Assembly: GCA_963931925.1 (NCBI GenBank)
Contig: OZ007570.1
Span: 59,869,848-59,933,847 of the forward strand
Direction: 5' to 3'
Origin: Onchidella celtica
Lineage: Eukaryota > Mollusca > Gastropoda > Systellommatophora > Onchidiidae
Length of the DNA stretch: 64,000 nt
Positions within the stretch are counted from its first letter, which is position 1; the number at the start of each line of letters is the position of its first letter. Shown here piece after piece: positions 1 through 13,800 of this stretch. The position numbers and the translations under genes are program-made. The notes under the pieces were generated by a model. That model had not been told where the DNA came from. It did not search any database and saw only the letters and a program-made list of their open reading frames with translations.

Positions 1-48
1 TATTTTTATTGTTGTGGTAGGGATTAGTTTGTTGTTTGTTTTTTTTTT

Positions 49-322
49 AGAATTTTGCCCGCGCAGCGGCCTTGTTCGGCCTGCTCTTCACGATTTCCAA
101 CTGCCAAGGTATCTTTAGCGTGCGCAACCTGCACACGGGCCCTCCGAATTTTTGGTCCTTATCCGAGAAGACTAGGCACTCGATCCTACCTACCTTAAGA
201 TCAGGGACATGAAAATATGAGAAAAATCCCAAAATTTCAACGTGCCTGCACCGACCGGGATTTGAACCCGCTGGCTTCGGCATGACGGGGGAGCACCTTG
301 CCTCTAGACCACCGTGTGTTTC
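49..322 (-). repeat. tRNA-derived SINE, copy 1
   Basis: Read on the - strand this begins with a tRNA-like head. It has a box A-like stretch (ggtggtctagaggcaaggtg) and a box B-like stretch (complement of 257-269, gggatttgaaccc). A body of about 200 bp follows, ending in an A-rich tail at 40-52. The body closely matches the copies at 6937 (+) and 27342 (-), including the shared block around 60-175 (aaagataccttggcagttgg on the - strand). The head is a pol III promoter relic and not a functional tRNA gene, because no complete cloverleaf follows. The SINE superfamily is not assigned. Confidence 0.8.
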
Positions 323-402
323 CGGTTGGTGATTGTATCTCTTTGAACGATGGCGTTGTTTTGATCATCTTTATTGACTGGTGTGGGAAAACTGAGGAAA
401 CG

Positions 403-478
403 TAAAATCCACAGAAAATCTATTGTTTCTTACTCGAAGCTTTGCTACATACGACTTTTTCTTTTTTGCCATATTATT
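403..478 (-). repeat. Short hairpin (MITE-like) repeat, partial copy
   Basis: It shares the words gaaaatct, gctttgctacatac and gactttttctttttt with the copies at 10583, 23682, 24005 and 55377. This is the most degraded of the five, retaining one arm and part of the leading motif. There is no coding capacity. Confidence 0.5.
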
Positions 479-563
479 TTGTTCATGGAAGAACTGACTA
501 TGTTCTTTGCTGTGGCCGCCTGTCTCTCAGGAGTTGCTGGATTCTTGCGCTAACGATGTGCAC

Positions 564-725
564 TAGTCCAAAGTGAATGGATGAATGAGTGTGTGTTGGG
601 TGGTAAGTGAATTGGTGGGCGAATGACGTTTGAGTGAGTGAATGAGAGAGTGAGTGCGTGCGTGACTGACTGAGTGAGTAGGCAAGTGAGTTGGTAGGTG
701 AGTGAGTGAGTGAATGAGTCAAGTG
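564..725. repeat. Degenerate TGAG/GAATGAG simple repeat
   Basis: Imperfect runs of gagt, gaat and gtga make up most of this stretch. The reading frames through it (Ser/His/Thr-rich on the - strand) are products of the repeat and not genes. Confidence 0.75.
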
Positions 726-1117
726 ATGCAGAATGAGTCAAGTGGAGAAGGAGAAATAAAGACAGAAAAAAAGAAGAGATAAAAAACACATGAAGGTTGG
801 AAGGAAGGACAGGAAGGTTGGTTAGAACACCACCTGACCCATTCTTAAACCCACATCTTTAAAAGAGGACAACAGGAAACCAGTGTGAGTAACGGGGCCT
901 GATTACCCGTAAATAGCTTCCCTTTCTAAGCAGTGTCAAACTGAGAAACCATTTTGTCTTCAAATTACACCCCACAGTGTCGGGCTTCACTTTGCATGGC
1001 AGCCAGCAAGGCTTCTCCATCGCGGCCGCCGCTGGGTTGTCAATTTGCTAAATTTGAATTCACTTCCTTGTTCTCAGTTATACTTGACACGGTTTTGCAT
1101 TCATGGACTCTACAATC

Positions 1118-1245
1118 CGTCCATCTCTCTCTCTCTCTCTATCTCTCTTCATCTGTCTGTCTGTTTGTCAATCTTGTCCGACTGTCAGTCCGTCAGTCAG
1201 TCATTCAACCAGTCCGTCCGTCTGTCTGTTTGTCTTTTTTTTTTT
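1118..1245. repeat. Pyrimidine-rich simple repeat (CT)n/(TCTG)n and poly-T
   Basis: A tctctctc run is followed by degenerate tctg/gtcc tetranucleotides and a T12-type tract. The Ser/Leu-rich frames crossing it are low complexity. Confidence 0.75.
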
Positions 1246-2953
1246 TTCCCTCAAGACCATGCCGTCAGTGTAAGAACCCTTCTATATTTTAAGATCGGCA
1301 GTGCAAGAGTACGCTCGTAAATCTTTTATCCTACAAGACTAATAAAAACCAGAAAAAAGAAGTTTATGAAGTTAGTAATAATTAAGTTAAAGCAATTACC
1401 TCGTTTTACGAGGTTCGGTTACTGTAATTTTTTATTTTATGGCAATCTGTATTGCAACATTTTAAACTTTCGACGCAAAAGGACAACAGAAATGATTATG
1501 ATGGTGAAATAATGATAATAAAATCACTAGTTTGGGTTTTGACCGTAAATTTTCCGAGCTGAACCTCATTAACTTGACCGCTATGTAACCATTGATGCCC
1601 TCTAGGACCCCAGAAAGAAGTAAAGAGATTTTTTTTTAGTGGGCAGGGGCCCCCGGGAATAAGATAAGGACTGAATTGCAAAAGCGGCAACATGATTTAG
1701 AGTTATGATAGAATTACCTGGATCCATTCACGCGATGAAGAAAGAAACTGCAGAGGTCATGTTATGTAGATCTACAAAAGTGATATGTAAGTAATATGCT
1801 CATTGAAGAAAGCCCAGGCTGCCACACCCCCATGATCGACAAGCCCATGCAAATACCCAGACAGTGGTTCCATGTAGGGTATTGAATTATAGCGGATCAT
1901 GTTCCGCTTCACCTGGCGCCTGACAGATGATCAGTTCTCTGCCTATCAAATCAGGCCGTGATAACCCCGAGCATAAACTTTATCCCGTCCTGTCTGAATA
2001 TCGCAAGACGACATTTGCAAAATAATCGAACACTGAAAAGATATATTTTATTATTCACACTGAGGATTTCAAGCTGCATCAGGGGAAAAAAAAAAATCCG
2101 AATACAAATAAATGAATATGAAGATTAAGTTTATGATGCCCTGCATAGTTCATGCATAAGGGCAACGTTTTTTGTCTTTCTTGGCAAAGAAGAAGAACAA
2201 GATAAATATGTCATGAGGATTGTCCAAATTCAGCCGTAGCTATTTTTGCATGGGGAGGTTGTAAGATACAGCAGCAATGAAAAGGCAGTTTTCACTAGGA
2301 ACAAAACCGAAAGGAAAGAGGCGCTATTTTTTCTATTATTGTATGTGGTTGGTTAAAAAAGACAACAAACTTACTCAGACGTGACGGACATTTTAACCAA
2401 AGGTTATTATTTTGAGGATTACCAAAGTTTCCTTATTGGTCATACTGTGTCCATTTGAAAACAAGGCGAATAGCATTTACAGTGTGATCATCTTATGGCA
2501 TACCACCCTAATGTACATTACTCCCGGATATCGTTGTTGATAGCAGGGTCTCTGACAGTCATGAAGGATAATATCGAGTGCAGCGGTTTCTTCCATTGAT
2601 CCATCTACTGGGTCTACTTTGTGTACATCTAAGCGTTGTCAATGTGTGTGCGCGCGCGCACGTGTGCGTTACTATTCTTAAAGAGAGGCGGACAGCGCGC
2701 GGACATGAATAGCAATAGTTATCATATTTCATTTGCTTCTGTGCTTGTGCCCGTATCGGGTTTGGAGACTGGGTTCATGTTTCAGGCCACCATTTTCCCC
2801 TCTTCCCGCCCCCACAGATCCATTACGCGTTTTAATATAGCAAGATTATGCACTATTGTTGGCACTGAAAAATGTTGATTTCTCTGGGACCTCCACGTCT
2901 GCCCTCAGCAGGGATCGGCATTGCTACATTAAAGGTCTGCATTAAACACATAA
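1246..2953. other. Non-coding, no gene seen
   Basis: AT-rich sequence with short homopolymers. There is a short CpG-containing (CG/TG) stretch near 2650. I find no exon with coding character. It may be an upstream intron or the 5' flank of the lipase gene. Confidence 0.5.
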
Positions 2954-3213
2954 CTTGTTCTATTTGGCCACTTGTTGAGTTTGTTCTATTTGGCCACTAG
3001 TTGAATTTGTTCTATTTGGCCACTAGTTGAGTTGGTTCTATTTGGCCACTAGCTGAGTTTGTTCTATTTGGCCACTTGTTGAGTTTGTTCTATTTGGCCA
3101 CTAGTTGAGTTCGTTCTATTTGGCCACTAGTTGAGTTTGTTCTATTTGGCCACTAGTTGAGGTTGCTCTATTTGGCCACTTGTTGAGTTTGTTCTATTTG
3201 GCCACTTGTTGAG
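2954..3213. repeat. 26-bp minisatellite, 10 copies
   Basis: Ten head-to-tail units of 26 bp built on ttctatttggccactagttg. They differ at a few sites, mainly actag/acttg and ttgag/ttgaa/ctgag. No unique spacers alternate with the unit, so this is a simple tandem minisatellite. Confidence 0.95.
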
Positions 3214-4631
3214 TTTGCATTAACGATCCATCAGCATATCAGTAGCAGAAACTTCAGTGTGTTAAGTGCTTCAAGGGCATGTGAACCATAATATCCTTGC
3301 TGGTTTTATTTGTTGAAAACACACTCCATCACTTACTCATTATTTTGGGGCTGATCTTTTTCCACATGGACATTAATTTTGTGTGTTTATTTTGAAACAA
3401 CAACAACAACAACATCCAAACACCACAGGGTTTGAGGTGTTACTGTTATTGTAATACATCTGTGGTTAGCTGAGTTGACAATTAATGACAACTGAAAACC
3501 CAAAAGAGGGTGTTAGAATTAGGGACGTGATCAATGCATTAGTGTGTGTGCAACCTGTATAGCCCTGAACGCTTTGTATGAGCCCAAGTAGAATGATTAA
3601 GGGTTTTACTGCCACTGGAAAAGATAACCTTTTCAAAAAGTGTATAGGCAGCTGATCTGCTTCTAGATGATTTTTTATAGCAGAACATTTATGAATGATT
3701 TAATGGGTACAAGAACAGACAAGGAAAAATTGTATTTTGGTATTTGTTAACCTCCTTGTTTTGGTTTAAAAAGAAATACTGATATTTGCAGTGATCATTG
3801 ATGTAATAATAATAATACTTTAATGTGTTTGAATGGCAAACTGGCATTTTCGGAACAGTGCTGGCATTCAGTAGTATCCATGTGTTGATGGAAGTTTTTA
3901 CCTTTGCCAGGAGAGTCTGGTAAATGTCGCAAAATTTACATTTCCTCTCTTCATGGTTGCACCTAACAGATTGCAGTCTATCATTGTGTGTTGTCTTTTA
4001 AGTCACCAAAGGCAGAATTTTAGTTATCTTTCATCTGTTGAAAGGAGATGGGAAAGAATTTGTCTTTCTTGCTTGGGTGATATATGAATAAGACATCAAG
4101 GGAATGACAAGATATATGTAAATGGGTGGATAAATATGCTAAAAACAAGAAAAAAAACAACAAACAAACTATTATTTTCAACTGGCACAGATAATCTTCA
4201 TTTTTTTAGGGGGTTGGGGGGGAAGGTGGGGGGAGGGGGGGGGGGGAGAAGAAGAGAAGCAAACCCCAAGTTATGATTATGTTATTTCAAAGGAAGTAGA
4301 AGCTTTAGAGTGGTAATGTTAAGAGAAATAACGAAAAAAACAACAACAAAAACAAAAGCTTTATGGCACCATCCTTGTATCAGTGACCAGTATTGTAATA
4401 TTTTGAATCTGTTGGGGACATTGGGGAGACTTTTATTGTGTTGACACAATAATATTCTAATTCAATGAATTAAAAAAAAGGCAAAATTAAATGGAAACAA
4501 AACAATGTCTGACATGAAACAGACAGACTGCAGTTTATAATCTAATTGCCCAGATTAAATGTATTGTGTGAAATGAAGTAGAATGACATTATTGAAAGAT
4601 TTGCTTTTTATGTTTGATTCTTGTTTTCCAG
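3214..4631. other. Non-coding (probably lipase intron)
   Basis: AT-rich, with a poly-G/purine tract at about 4207-4260. It ends in a polypyrimidine run and a CAG acceptor at 4629-4631, directly before the first recognisable exon of the lipase gene. Confidence 0.6.
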
Positions 4632-4834
4632 GGTAGCAATGATGTTTACCAGTATCTGTCGGGAGTTCCAATTACCCCACAGACTAAATTCCTTCAGCTG
4701 AGTCAACCAGATGTACTAGAGAACTTCCAGAAGGTCATCCACTATATGAGATTTGCCTTGGCTGTCTATGGTTGGCCAGTGTATGTCATGATGCACCCAG
4801 GCACCTGGCTCTGTAGGCTCTTACCCCTTCTCAG
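4632..4834 (+). CDS. DAGLA: DAGLA-like exon 1 of window
   Basis: The acceptor is ttgttttccag and the donor cag/gtacaa. It encodes window residues 1-67 plus two bases, starting [13 protein letters not shown] and including [12 protein letters not shown]. This is the segment that links the membrane domain to the lipase fold. It starts in phase 0 and ends in phase 2. Confidence 0.9.
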
Positions 4835-7800
4835 GTACAACAGTCATATAATATCATGCCCAGCTTGATCTATTTCATGACTGGTTAAAATTTGGCCAAA
4901 AGCTGCAAGTTTTTACCTTGTGGAAGCACTCACTGGCAACAGCTAAGTGGCATTGTTTGATAATTTTTTTCCAAATTGTCACTGCTCTGTGCCAATTGCA
5001 TCAGCCATTTTTGACACTTTTGAGATTTTAGCACAAAGTAATTTCTTTTCTTATCATTTGATGACTTATGCCATTATGATTGTATTGGACGATAACATTT
5101 TGCCTATTGGATTTCTTTTCTAAATTGGCTTGCAGTAGGTGTCGAATATTTTTCTGTGGCTTCCATTTTAAACCATCTCTTGGTCTCTCTTTCCTTTGTT
5201 ATCTCATACTCCAATCTTCTATTACTTTCTCTTCTTTTTCTACCAGATGCTGTTGCTGCAAGAAACAACATAATGTGGAGATTGTAGATGACAACTGCTG
5301 CCTGTGTAACTTCAGCACTGCTGGCCACACCAGTGGGCTACACAACTTAGATCTGGTCTACTGTACCTATCATGTGGATGTAAGCCAGCGTTTTCCAATA
5401 TAGTTGTATTTTAATAGGATAAGAGCTTTTCACTGATGTTGAATTACGGAACAGTAGAATGTTGACTATAATGAGATCTGGTTTACTGTACGTCATATGG
5501 ATGTAAGACAGTGTTGTACGAGCGCAATTGTAATTTGATAGAATAGGAGCTTTCCACTGATATTGAACTTACAGAGTGGTGAGATGTTGACTACGATGAC
5601 ATCTAAGTCTAGCGTACCTATCATGTGGATGTAGGTCATGTTTTCCGGTGTACCTGTACTTTCATAGAATAGGAGAGTTTGCCTGACATTGAATTACAGA
5701 CTGGTGAGATGTTGATTGAGGTGAACAGGCATCTTCATTGATTCTACCAGAATGGATAGAAGGATAGATTGCTTTTTACCGCAGTAAAAGGAATACAGTA
5801 ACCAGTGTTCTTGTAAATGTGGTAACATTGATGATTATAATAGGTCAGTGATGTGTTCATGGACACATTGAATGTATTTCTTGCTGGACAGCTCCCCTTT
5901 AGAGATCTGTCTAAGGAGACACAGATTCAGTTTCACTAGACAAGTTCCATTTTGAAAAAGACAGGTAGTTAGCAAAGTGATTTGCAGCTCCTTTAGAACA
6001 AGTGAATTAAGGCCAACTTTTCTATCTAAATGTTTTGGATTGTTCACTGTTTTTTTTTTCTCTTTCACCATGAGGCATTTTTTCTCAACAGTTTTGTCAA
6101 ATCAAATGTGAAGACAAACTCTCAAATAACTTGTAAAGTTATAATAATTATAACAAATCTTTCTGATTTGTTTAGTGATGCTTGTTATCTCCCCGTTGAT
6201 TTTTGATTTTCACATAGAAAAGTAGGTTACATTTTTTTATCACTGATACATGTAATGAAAATCGAAGGTAGTTGATTCTGTGTAAGCTATAGAAAATCAA
6301 ACAACCAGTTCCATGGTAAGAAATGGAAACAAGGTAGATATTACATATTAGGCTATTGTTTGTTCAGTCATGTGGCAGATCAAATAGGTAAGAATAACAT
6401 TTATGTTACCTTTATATGACAAGCACAGTAGATAATAACATGTCCACGTTTCAGATTGGTGAGACTCCATTCTTTGTTGCCCTAGACCATGTTTACAAGA
6501 AAGTTGTTGTGGCTGTGCGAGGTACATTATCTTTACAGGTGAGGAAGTAACCTATAAAACTTATTTACAACAGGTGAAAACCTCAGGGACCTTTTCCCAC
6601 CTTGGGAAAAAACAGCATGATTCAGAAAAAACCCCCACAGAAAAAAAAATATGATAGTAAAGGAAACTGTTATACAGCAAAGATAATTTAATGTAGAATA
6701 CAATATAAATCGGTGATATGTTCAAACGCGTTTTTCACTGGCGCCGGTAAATTGGTGATACGTCCCAAAAGAGTTAAGCAAAGAATGTGACACTGATGAA
6801 AAACGTGCATAGTGGTATTAGAGACTTCAGTTTGGACTAATTTTTGTGTCTGTATATAAAACTGTAGAACTTTTTAAAGATTGTAGGAAAGGTTTTTAAG
6901 CCAAATGCTTTTCTATGCCTTATGAGGAATGATTAATCGACAAGGTGGTCTAGAGGTAAGGTGCTCGCCTCTCGTGCCAAGGGTCCCGGGTTCGAAACCC
7001 GGGCCGTGCAGGGATGTTGGAAGTTTGGGATTTTTCTCATATTTTCGTGTCCCTGATTCTATTGAGGGGTAGGATCGAGTACCTAGTCTTCTCGGATAAG
7101 GACGAAAAAATTCGGAGGGCCCGTGTGCACGTTGCGCACGTTAAAGATACCTTGGCAGTTGGAAATCGTAAAGAGCAGGCCGAACAGGCCGCTGCCCGGG
7201 CAAAATTAAATTAAATTCATCTCTACCAGTCCCTCCCCCCTCATCTCCCCTCCCCCCCCCCAAAAAAAAAACAAAAAAAAACGCCGACCGGCGCTGCACT
7301 GTGGCGACGACGTGCCTGCTCCAGTTATAACTGGGCTGCAATGGCACAAAGGCAAAATTTCCCAAATGGGATTAAAGAGTTATACAAATACAAATACAAA
7401 TACAAATTAAAGCTGAATTGAATTAAACTATTGTATCAGTGAATTAAAGGATGAAAATGCACTGAAATCAATGGAACATAATTATTGGGCCATTTGATAA
7501 ATCCAGCAATATGGAAGAGTTTTCTTTTCTTCAAGAATGCAAACAATTGAAATGTTCTCATGATGCTTTCATTTTCCTCCAGGATGTGCTAACAGACTTG
7601 AAGGCAGAGCCTGAAACATTGCCTCTTCATCCTCCCAGAGATGACTGGCAGGGACATAAGGTGGATATAATTGTTTCTCTACATCATTTGATGGGTTCGA
7701 TTACCCCCAAAGCTAGATGACCAACCCCTTCAGGTCTTGTCACAAGTACAGATTTTGAGACCTTTCTCAACATCATAACCTACAAGATGTAGAATGTCAT

Positions 7801-10800
7801 AGCATTTCTGCCATTTAGAAAAGAACATGAAGTGTGGACATAGAGATATCATCACCTTAATCCTGCTTTATTCGGTCTCCACAGCGGGACATTTCAAGAA
7901 AATCACAGTTAAACTTAACATACTGTTAGATCAACTTTTTAACATTGTAAAATGTACCCTGACAAGTGAGATGCCCTCATCATTTGTGTGGGAAATCTAG
8001 AGCACTTTTTATTATGCCATTAGCCTTATCTAAAAGTGGAGATGAAACAAAGGAGCACTAGGGGGGGCGATATGTTGATATAACAATTTATCAGTAGCAA
8101 ATTGTCAGTCAAAATAAGCTTTAAGGTACAGATTTTGTCACTTGTTTATGTGTTCTCAAATGTGGAGTTACAATGCAAATACATTACATTTTGTGTATGA
8201 AAGTAGCTGATACAATAGTTCTCAGAGTATCTATCTGCACAGGGATTGAAAAGCAAGTCCAAGCTCTGTTATACCTAACTGAATGTAAATAACATCACCA
8301 AAAGAAGAACATTCTACAATCAATAAAGTCATTATATTTTATTTGGAACAGGGAGTAAGGATCTGTATGTGCTTAAAAGTTATGTTTACTTTGGAATTTT
8401 AATGATTGTATTTTCATGATTATGGTTTTCATAACAAAAGAACAGCTTTTGTATTATAGTTTTGAGGTTTTAGGGTTAATATCAGAGGGTTTAGTGCTAA
8501 CTGCATTGTGATAGCACTGGCTTAGCAAAGGCTAATCTGTTTTCTGTTTTCTTATGCAATGTAGGGCATGATTCAGGCGGCTGTTTATATCAAGAAGAAA
8601 CTGGTCAATGATGGAATCCTTCAAATGGCATGGGAAAGAGATGAGGTAAAATGTTAGCTACCTTATCTTTGTTCTTTCTCTGATACACTGATTTCCTGCT
8701 TTTCTTACTTTAAATGGCCTTATCAGTAGTAGGAAATACTGAAATTTCAGTGTCTGTGTGATTAGTGTTGATGTTTCAGCACACTGTGAAATTTGAAAGC
8801 TCCACGTTTTGGCGAGAAATGAAAGAGCACACTTGGTCATTACTCAAAAGTAACTTTTCCCCCCTATCCCTGTAAACAGACAGAAATAATGTTGAAAACA
8901 TAAAGGTGAAGTTGAAATTAATTTTGATATTGACTTGAGTAAATTTTGGATGTGCATATGATCTTCAAATAAAAAAAAGAAAGAGTTGGCAAGTGGGGGC
9001 TGGGGGCTCATATTGTCATGTTACTCAATAGTGTCAGAGCATTAAAATCAAAGTGTTGATTATTATGATTTCCATGAGAGTTTTGATGTTTTTTTGCCTT
9101 TGTTTTTTAACACAGTATTATAGCAGATCTAAGAAAAATGAGAGTTAGTAGCATTAGAGTAAAAATCTACACCTTTGAGTTATCCTCTTAAAAATGAGAT
9201 TTAAAAAAGTTGGAGTAATGCTACACTTTTTAATTATCCTCTTACTCACAAGCATTGGAGAATGTGCTCCTTCATTAACTTGTCCTCACTTCAGCTTTGA
9301 TGATTAGATGCATTAAGTGAGAAATCATGTGCCTAACATTGAGGTGTTTTTATTTAAGAAATAAGGTATAGACTGTTTTAAAAGTACAGACTCACAAAGA
9401 ACTCAGTTAAAGTTATAAAATTTGGGTATGGCACTCTGCTGTACATGTTATCCTGTCTCATCAGGCTGTCAGAGTATGTGTATTTTAAAAAAAAAAAATT
9501 TTAATTGTATTATTGTGTATGATGATTTGAACCTCACTGTCATAGGGTATTTAACACTCTCAGCTAATATTCTGTCTATCTTATATATGGGATACTTATA
9601 TTTCTTGATAATTTCCTGAAGCATGATACTGGCTGAAATGGAGCAGCATGATGCATAAAACAGGAATGATTTTCATTTTTTTTTTTTTTTTAAATTTTAT
9701 ATTTCTGGACAAGGAGAGATTTGTTTTGAGACAAATTTCTGATCAGTCCAGGTCAGTGTTTGGAAGAATAATTGTTCTGGTCATGTTAATGACTTCTCTG
9801 GAACAATGTTGATTCTACTTGCTCTGGTCAGTAATAGCGTGTCTAATGTAATGATTGATTAAAGAAAACAAACACTGCTGAAAATTGAATGATTTAGAGT
9901 CAAAATAGTGAGTCAAGTCCTTATAATCAGCATATAAGCATGGTATGAAAGTCACTTGTTTGTATTTACAGCAAGGTGCTCAGTTGTATCTATGCAAACT
10001 TAGTGGTTAAAATGTGCACAGATAATACACACTCCGGTCCATAGACTGTGATGTGGGCTTGCTAGAACATTCTGTCTCCTTTTCCTTCATCCCTTTTTTT
10101 TTTTTTTTTCATTTGTTTATTTAGGACATACGTTACTTTTATGTTCTCTTCATGTCTCTATTTTAATTGCTTCCTCTCATAGGCATTTACTAATAGCACT
10201 GACTGGTTGAAATCGGTAATTGTGAAACATTCATTATTAATGTCTTACTATTCTTTCCCTGCATTTTATAGTTTGTTTTGCTTTTGGTTTATTGCTCACC
10301 AGCCTTCCTTTTTTTGTAGTCCTCAGGTGTGACAGTGCACTATTTTCTAATCAGTATATTTTCATGAAGGTACAGGAGCTTGTGGAGAAAGAAACCAGGA
10401 GGTTGAAAAAAAAATAAGTGGCTCAGCAGTTGAATGTTATGTCTTGCATTCATTCAGCGCATAATGAAGTATTATCTGAGACACAGGATTCTGAGACAGA
10501 TCAGCATGCCTAATTTCATCCATCATTCTGAGCATGTAGCATGCAACAAAGCCAACAGACCAACATGGTTAAAATTGTGTGCAAACCATAGAAAATCTGT
10601 GGGGTGGTAGCAAAGCTTGAAGCAAAGTCAAAATGTGTCAGAAAGAAAATGTTGTAGGTAGCAAAAGCTTCGTGTACAGAAACTACAATAAAACACAAAA
10701 GGAAATTGGAAGACACACCAAGCTTTCGGTCTATTTATCAAGGAAAGAAAAATGTAACAGGGTCAACATTTCATGCATTCATTATACAATGAAAAATCTA

Positions 10801-13800
10801 GTAATCACTGTGACTCAGCTACCTACACCCACATTTTGTGGACATGTACTGAGAGAAAGGATGGCTGGTCTCAGTGTCTTGTGAATCAGAATTATATCAG
10901 CTACATGAAAATGAAGATTGGAATATGTTTGCTTTTACTACTGAAGAGAGAGTATTACAAAAGTAATGTTTGTTGAGATGAAAGTCAACACCAATGCACT
11001 TGTCACACTGAGTGAGGGCTGTATTAATTATTATTAAGAACTGTTTGTTTTTAAGTGTCAATCTTCCATGATTAAGTTATGTTGATCACATATTTTGAGC
11101 CATACCTTCTTTCCTCCTCCTAGCTCTGCACTTATGTTTGTTTATGATACTAAAGGCAATTAAAAGAAAAAGAAGGCAGTTTGCTTTTTGTTTCAGTTTC
11201 CTGTATCTTTATATTTAGTCATTGAAGCAAGAAACACACAGAACTCTTCTGATTATTCATATTCTGAATGTTTTTTTCAACAACGCAATTGGAATTGATG
11301 ACTTGTTTTCTTGGCATGAGTGGAAATATATCAGCCAAAAAGGGAGCACTTATTCAGATTACCATGAAGTTTCTTTAATCCAAAACGCCACACACTGGAC
11401 TAAGCTATTTGTTGCTGTGTTTCTTAAACTTACTTTAAAATAAATCAGGCATATGATCTGGTTGTTCCATTGTGCCTTATACTTGGTAACTCCCTTTTTT
11501 TTTTTTCTCGTGTCACAGTCATGAATTGTTTTATTTTTATACAATGTGCGTTTACTTACAAAGTCAGTTAGAATATGAGACAAATGTATACGCATTTCAG
11601 AAATTATTGTATACTTCTCGCACAGAGGTAGAAGAAAATCTTGTGGGCAGTTTGATATAAAGAAAGAGAAAAAAAATGAGTGAAACACCCAAGAAACAAA
11701 CAACAGTCTCTCTTAGTCCAGGCAGCTTCATCAGAGATTTGAAATCGCTCAGGAAGTTAGACCACTAAAACATCTCTTCATAGTACAATGGATAAATTGG
11801 TTAATAATTAAACACACTAGATTGTGCTATTCTAACTGACTGCAAGTTTTACATTGTGTTTCCCTTATGTGTGCAGAGCTTATGAATTTTAATGAACCTT
11901 TCCCACCTATTGTTATTGCATCTGCAACCGTCCTGCCCACTCACGTACATTGGTTGTGCCGCCTACAGTTTGCACCAGCTGGATGCTACTCACTATCATT
12001 TCACAGCATTCCCTTTATTGTAAAACACTGGGCTTTCTGTGTTAACCAATGCATTGTTGTTCTTTTTGATAGTTTTGTTTATTTGTATTAAATTCTCAAA
12101 TATGCACAATGACATTCACACATTCTTCTTTTTTCAGCATTTAAAAATTAAAACTGTTATCATGGTTTTCATGGACAATTTCAAACTTTTGCCTTACTGA
12201 CTGAATGAATGGTTGTCCATAGGGAGTGAACCATGTATTCAGTATCAGCTTCTGCTGAATATAAATATGGAAAGAAAAAGATTAAAAAGACAAAAAAAGT
12301 CTCGGAAGTCTTTTTTTGCAGCATTATTCATTTACCACTTTGCTTAGTGCTTTTTATGTGCCAGTTAAAATATATATTTATTAATTTTCAAAAAATTCTT
12401 TCTGGGTATTTGCAAGAAACTAATGAATATTTGTGGCAAGGGGCAGAGTTATTGTTGATGGTTGAAACAGTGAAAACAATAAATTATAAAATGTTGACAG
12501 TTATAGGAAAACATATTCCTCTAACTGTCATATGCATCTGTTTAAGCCACACATTTGCATGCAGCCCTGCAAAGCAGTTTGCCATAATTTCCATTGGAAC
12601 AAGTTATTCATCTAGTGTCCAAATCTCTTATGTTGTTTGAGTGATTCTGTTTTTGGTATCTCTTACACTGAAGTTAATAAATTTATACTAATATGTCGGA
12701 GTAGAATCAGCTAAGAATTTTCAGTTTTGTAACATTTGCTGATCAAAATGAATATTATATCAGTTTTTTGGGATGTGGTTTGTATCGGCTGCCCTTTTTG
12801 CCAGAGCACAAAAGTTTATGGTGGCAGCATATAATGACAGTTTGCACAAAGGAGATTTCATTAATTTGATTCATATGTTGGTGGAATGTTTCTTGTTGCC
12901 ATACGATGAAATTGATGCTGTTTCTCCCGAGAAAAATTTGTTATGCCTCGAAGTTAAAAACATGTTGTAAAATTCATAACATAATGTCTGTCATTTTGCA
13001 TTAATCATCGCCAGAAAAAAATTATTGTTAAATCGCTGAATTGAAATCTCAGTATTAATATTTAATACTCTTGATAATAGCTATCATGGAATCAATTTTA
13101 GTGCTTTCATTTTGAGATATTGCCGGATATAGGTTGTTAACCTTTGAGAATTTTATTTTATCTCATTTTTGGGAGCGGCAAACACTGTTTGTCAAGGGCC
13201 AGGTTGTTATTGTAAAGCTCTTGGTGCCATTGAACAAAATTATTCAGGATTTAGAAATCTGCAAGTGAAACTTTGCATGTGGGTATAGGATCAAGCCTAC
13301 CCTGGGTATAATGATGTGTGCATGCTGTCTTTTGTCATGAATATTGCGGGAATGCATGACAGCATCAGATTTCTTATTTGTGGCTTTTATTTTCTTTTGA
13401 TGAAGCTAAATATGTGCTTTTCTTTTTTCTTCATCTGAATATAGGAAAGAGAAACAGCCAAGTATGACCTGGTGTTGGTGGGCCATTCCCTTGGTGCGGG
13501 AACAGCTGCGATCCTGGCTATATTACTGAAGGCAGATTACCCAAACTTGCACTGTTATGCTTACAGTCCACCTGGAGGTCTTCTCACGTAAGAATGCCCT
13601 CAGGCTTGATTAGGAAAGAAGCAACCCAACCAACATCCCCATATCAACCCAGCATAGATTTGTATTGGATACCTGTTGGGTTGGTAGGATTACCATAGGG
13701 GTAGATTTTCCATATCAGACTGACAGCAGCACAATATTGTAACCAATGCTGTAATCCACAAAGGATTATATCATTGTACCAGTGCTGTAATCCTATGTGT

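Noticed and set aside
498..789. Ser/His/Thr-rich ORFs
   Set aside because: They arise from a degenerate TGAG repeat, with no start context or domain.
2954..3213. CRISPR-like array
   Set aside because: Units follow each other without unique spacers; this is a eukaryotic minisatellite.
6940..7015. tRNA gene
   Set aside because: Box A- and B-like motifs are present, but the arms do not complete a cloverleaf and the same head recurs in SINE copies at 49-322 and 27342/55209.
12233..12640. 135-codon ORF in lipase intron 5
   Set aside because: AT-driven composition, no domain, no conserved pattern, no splice support.
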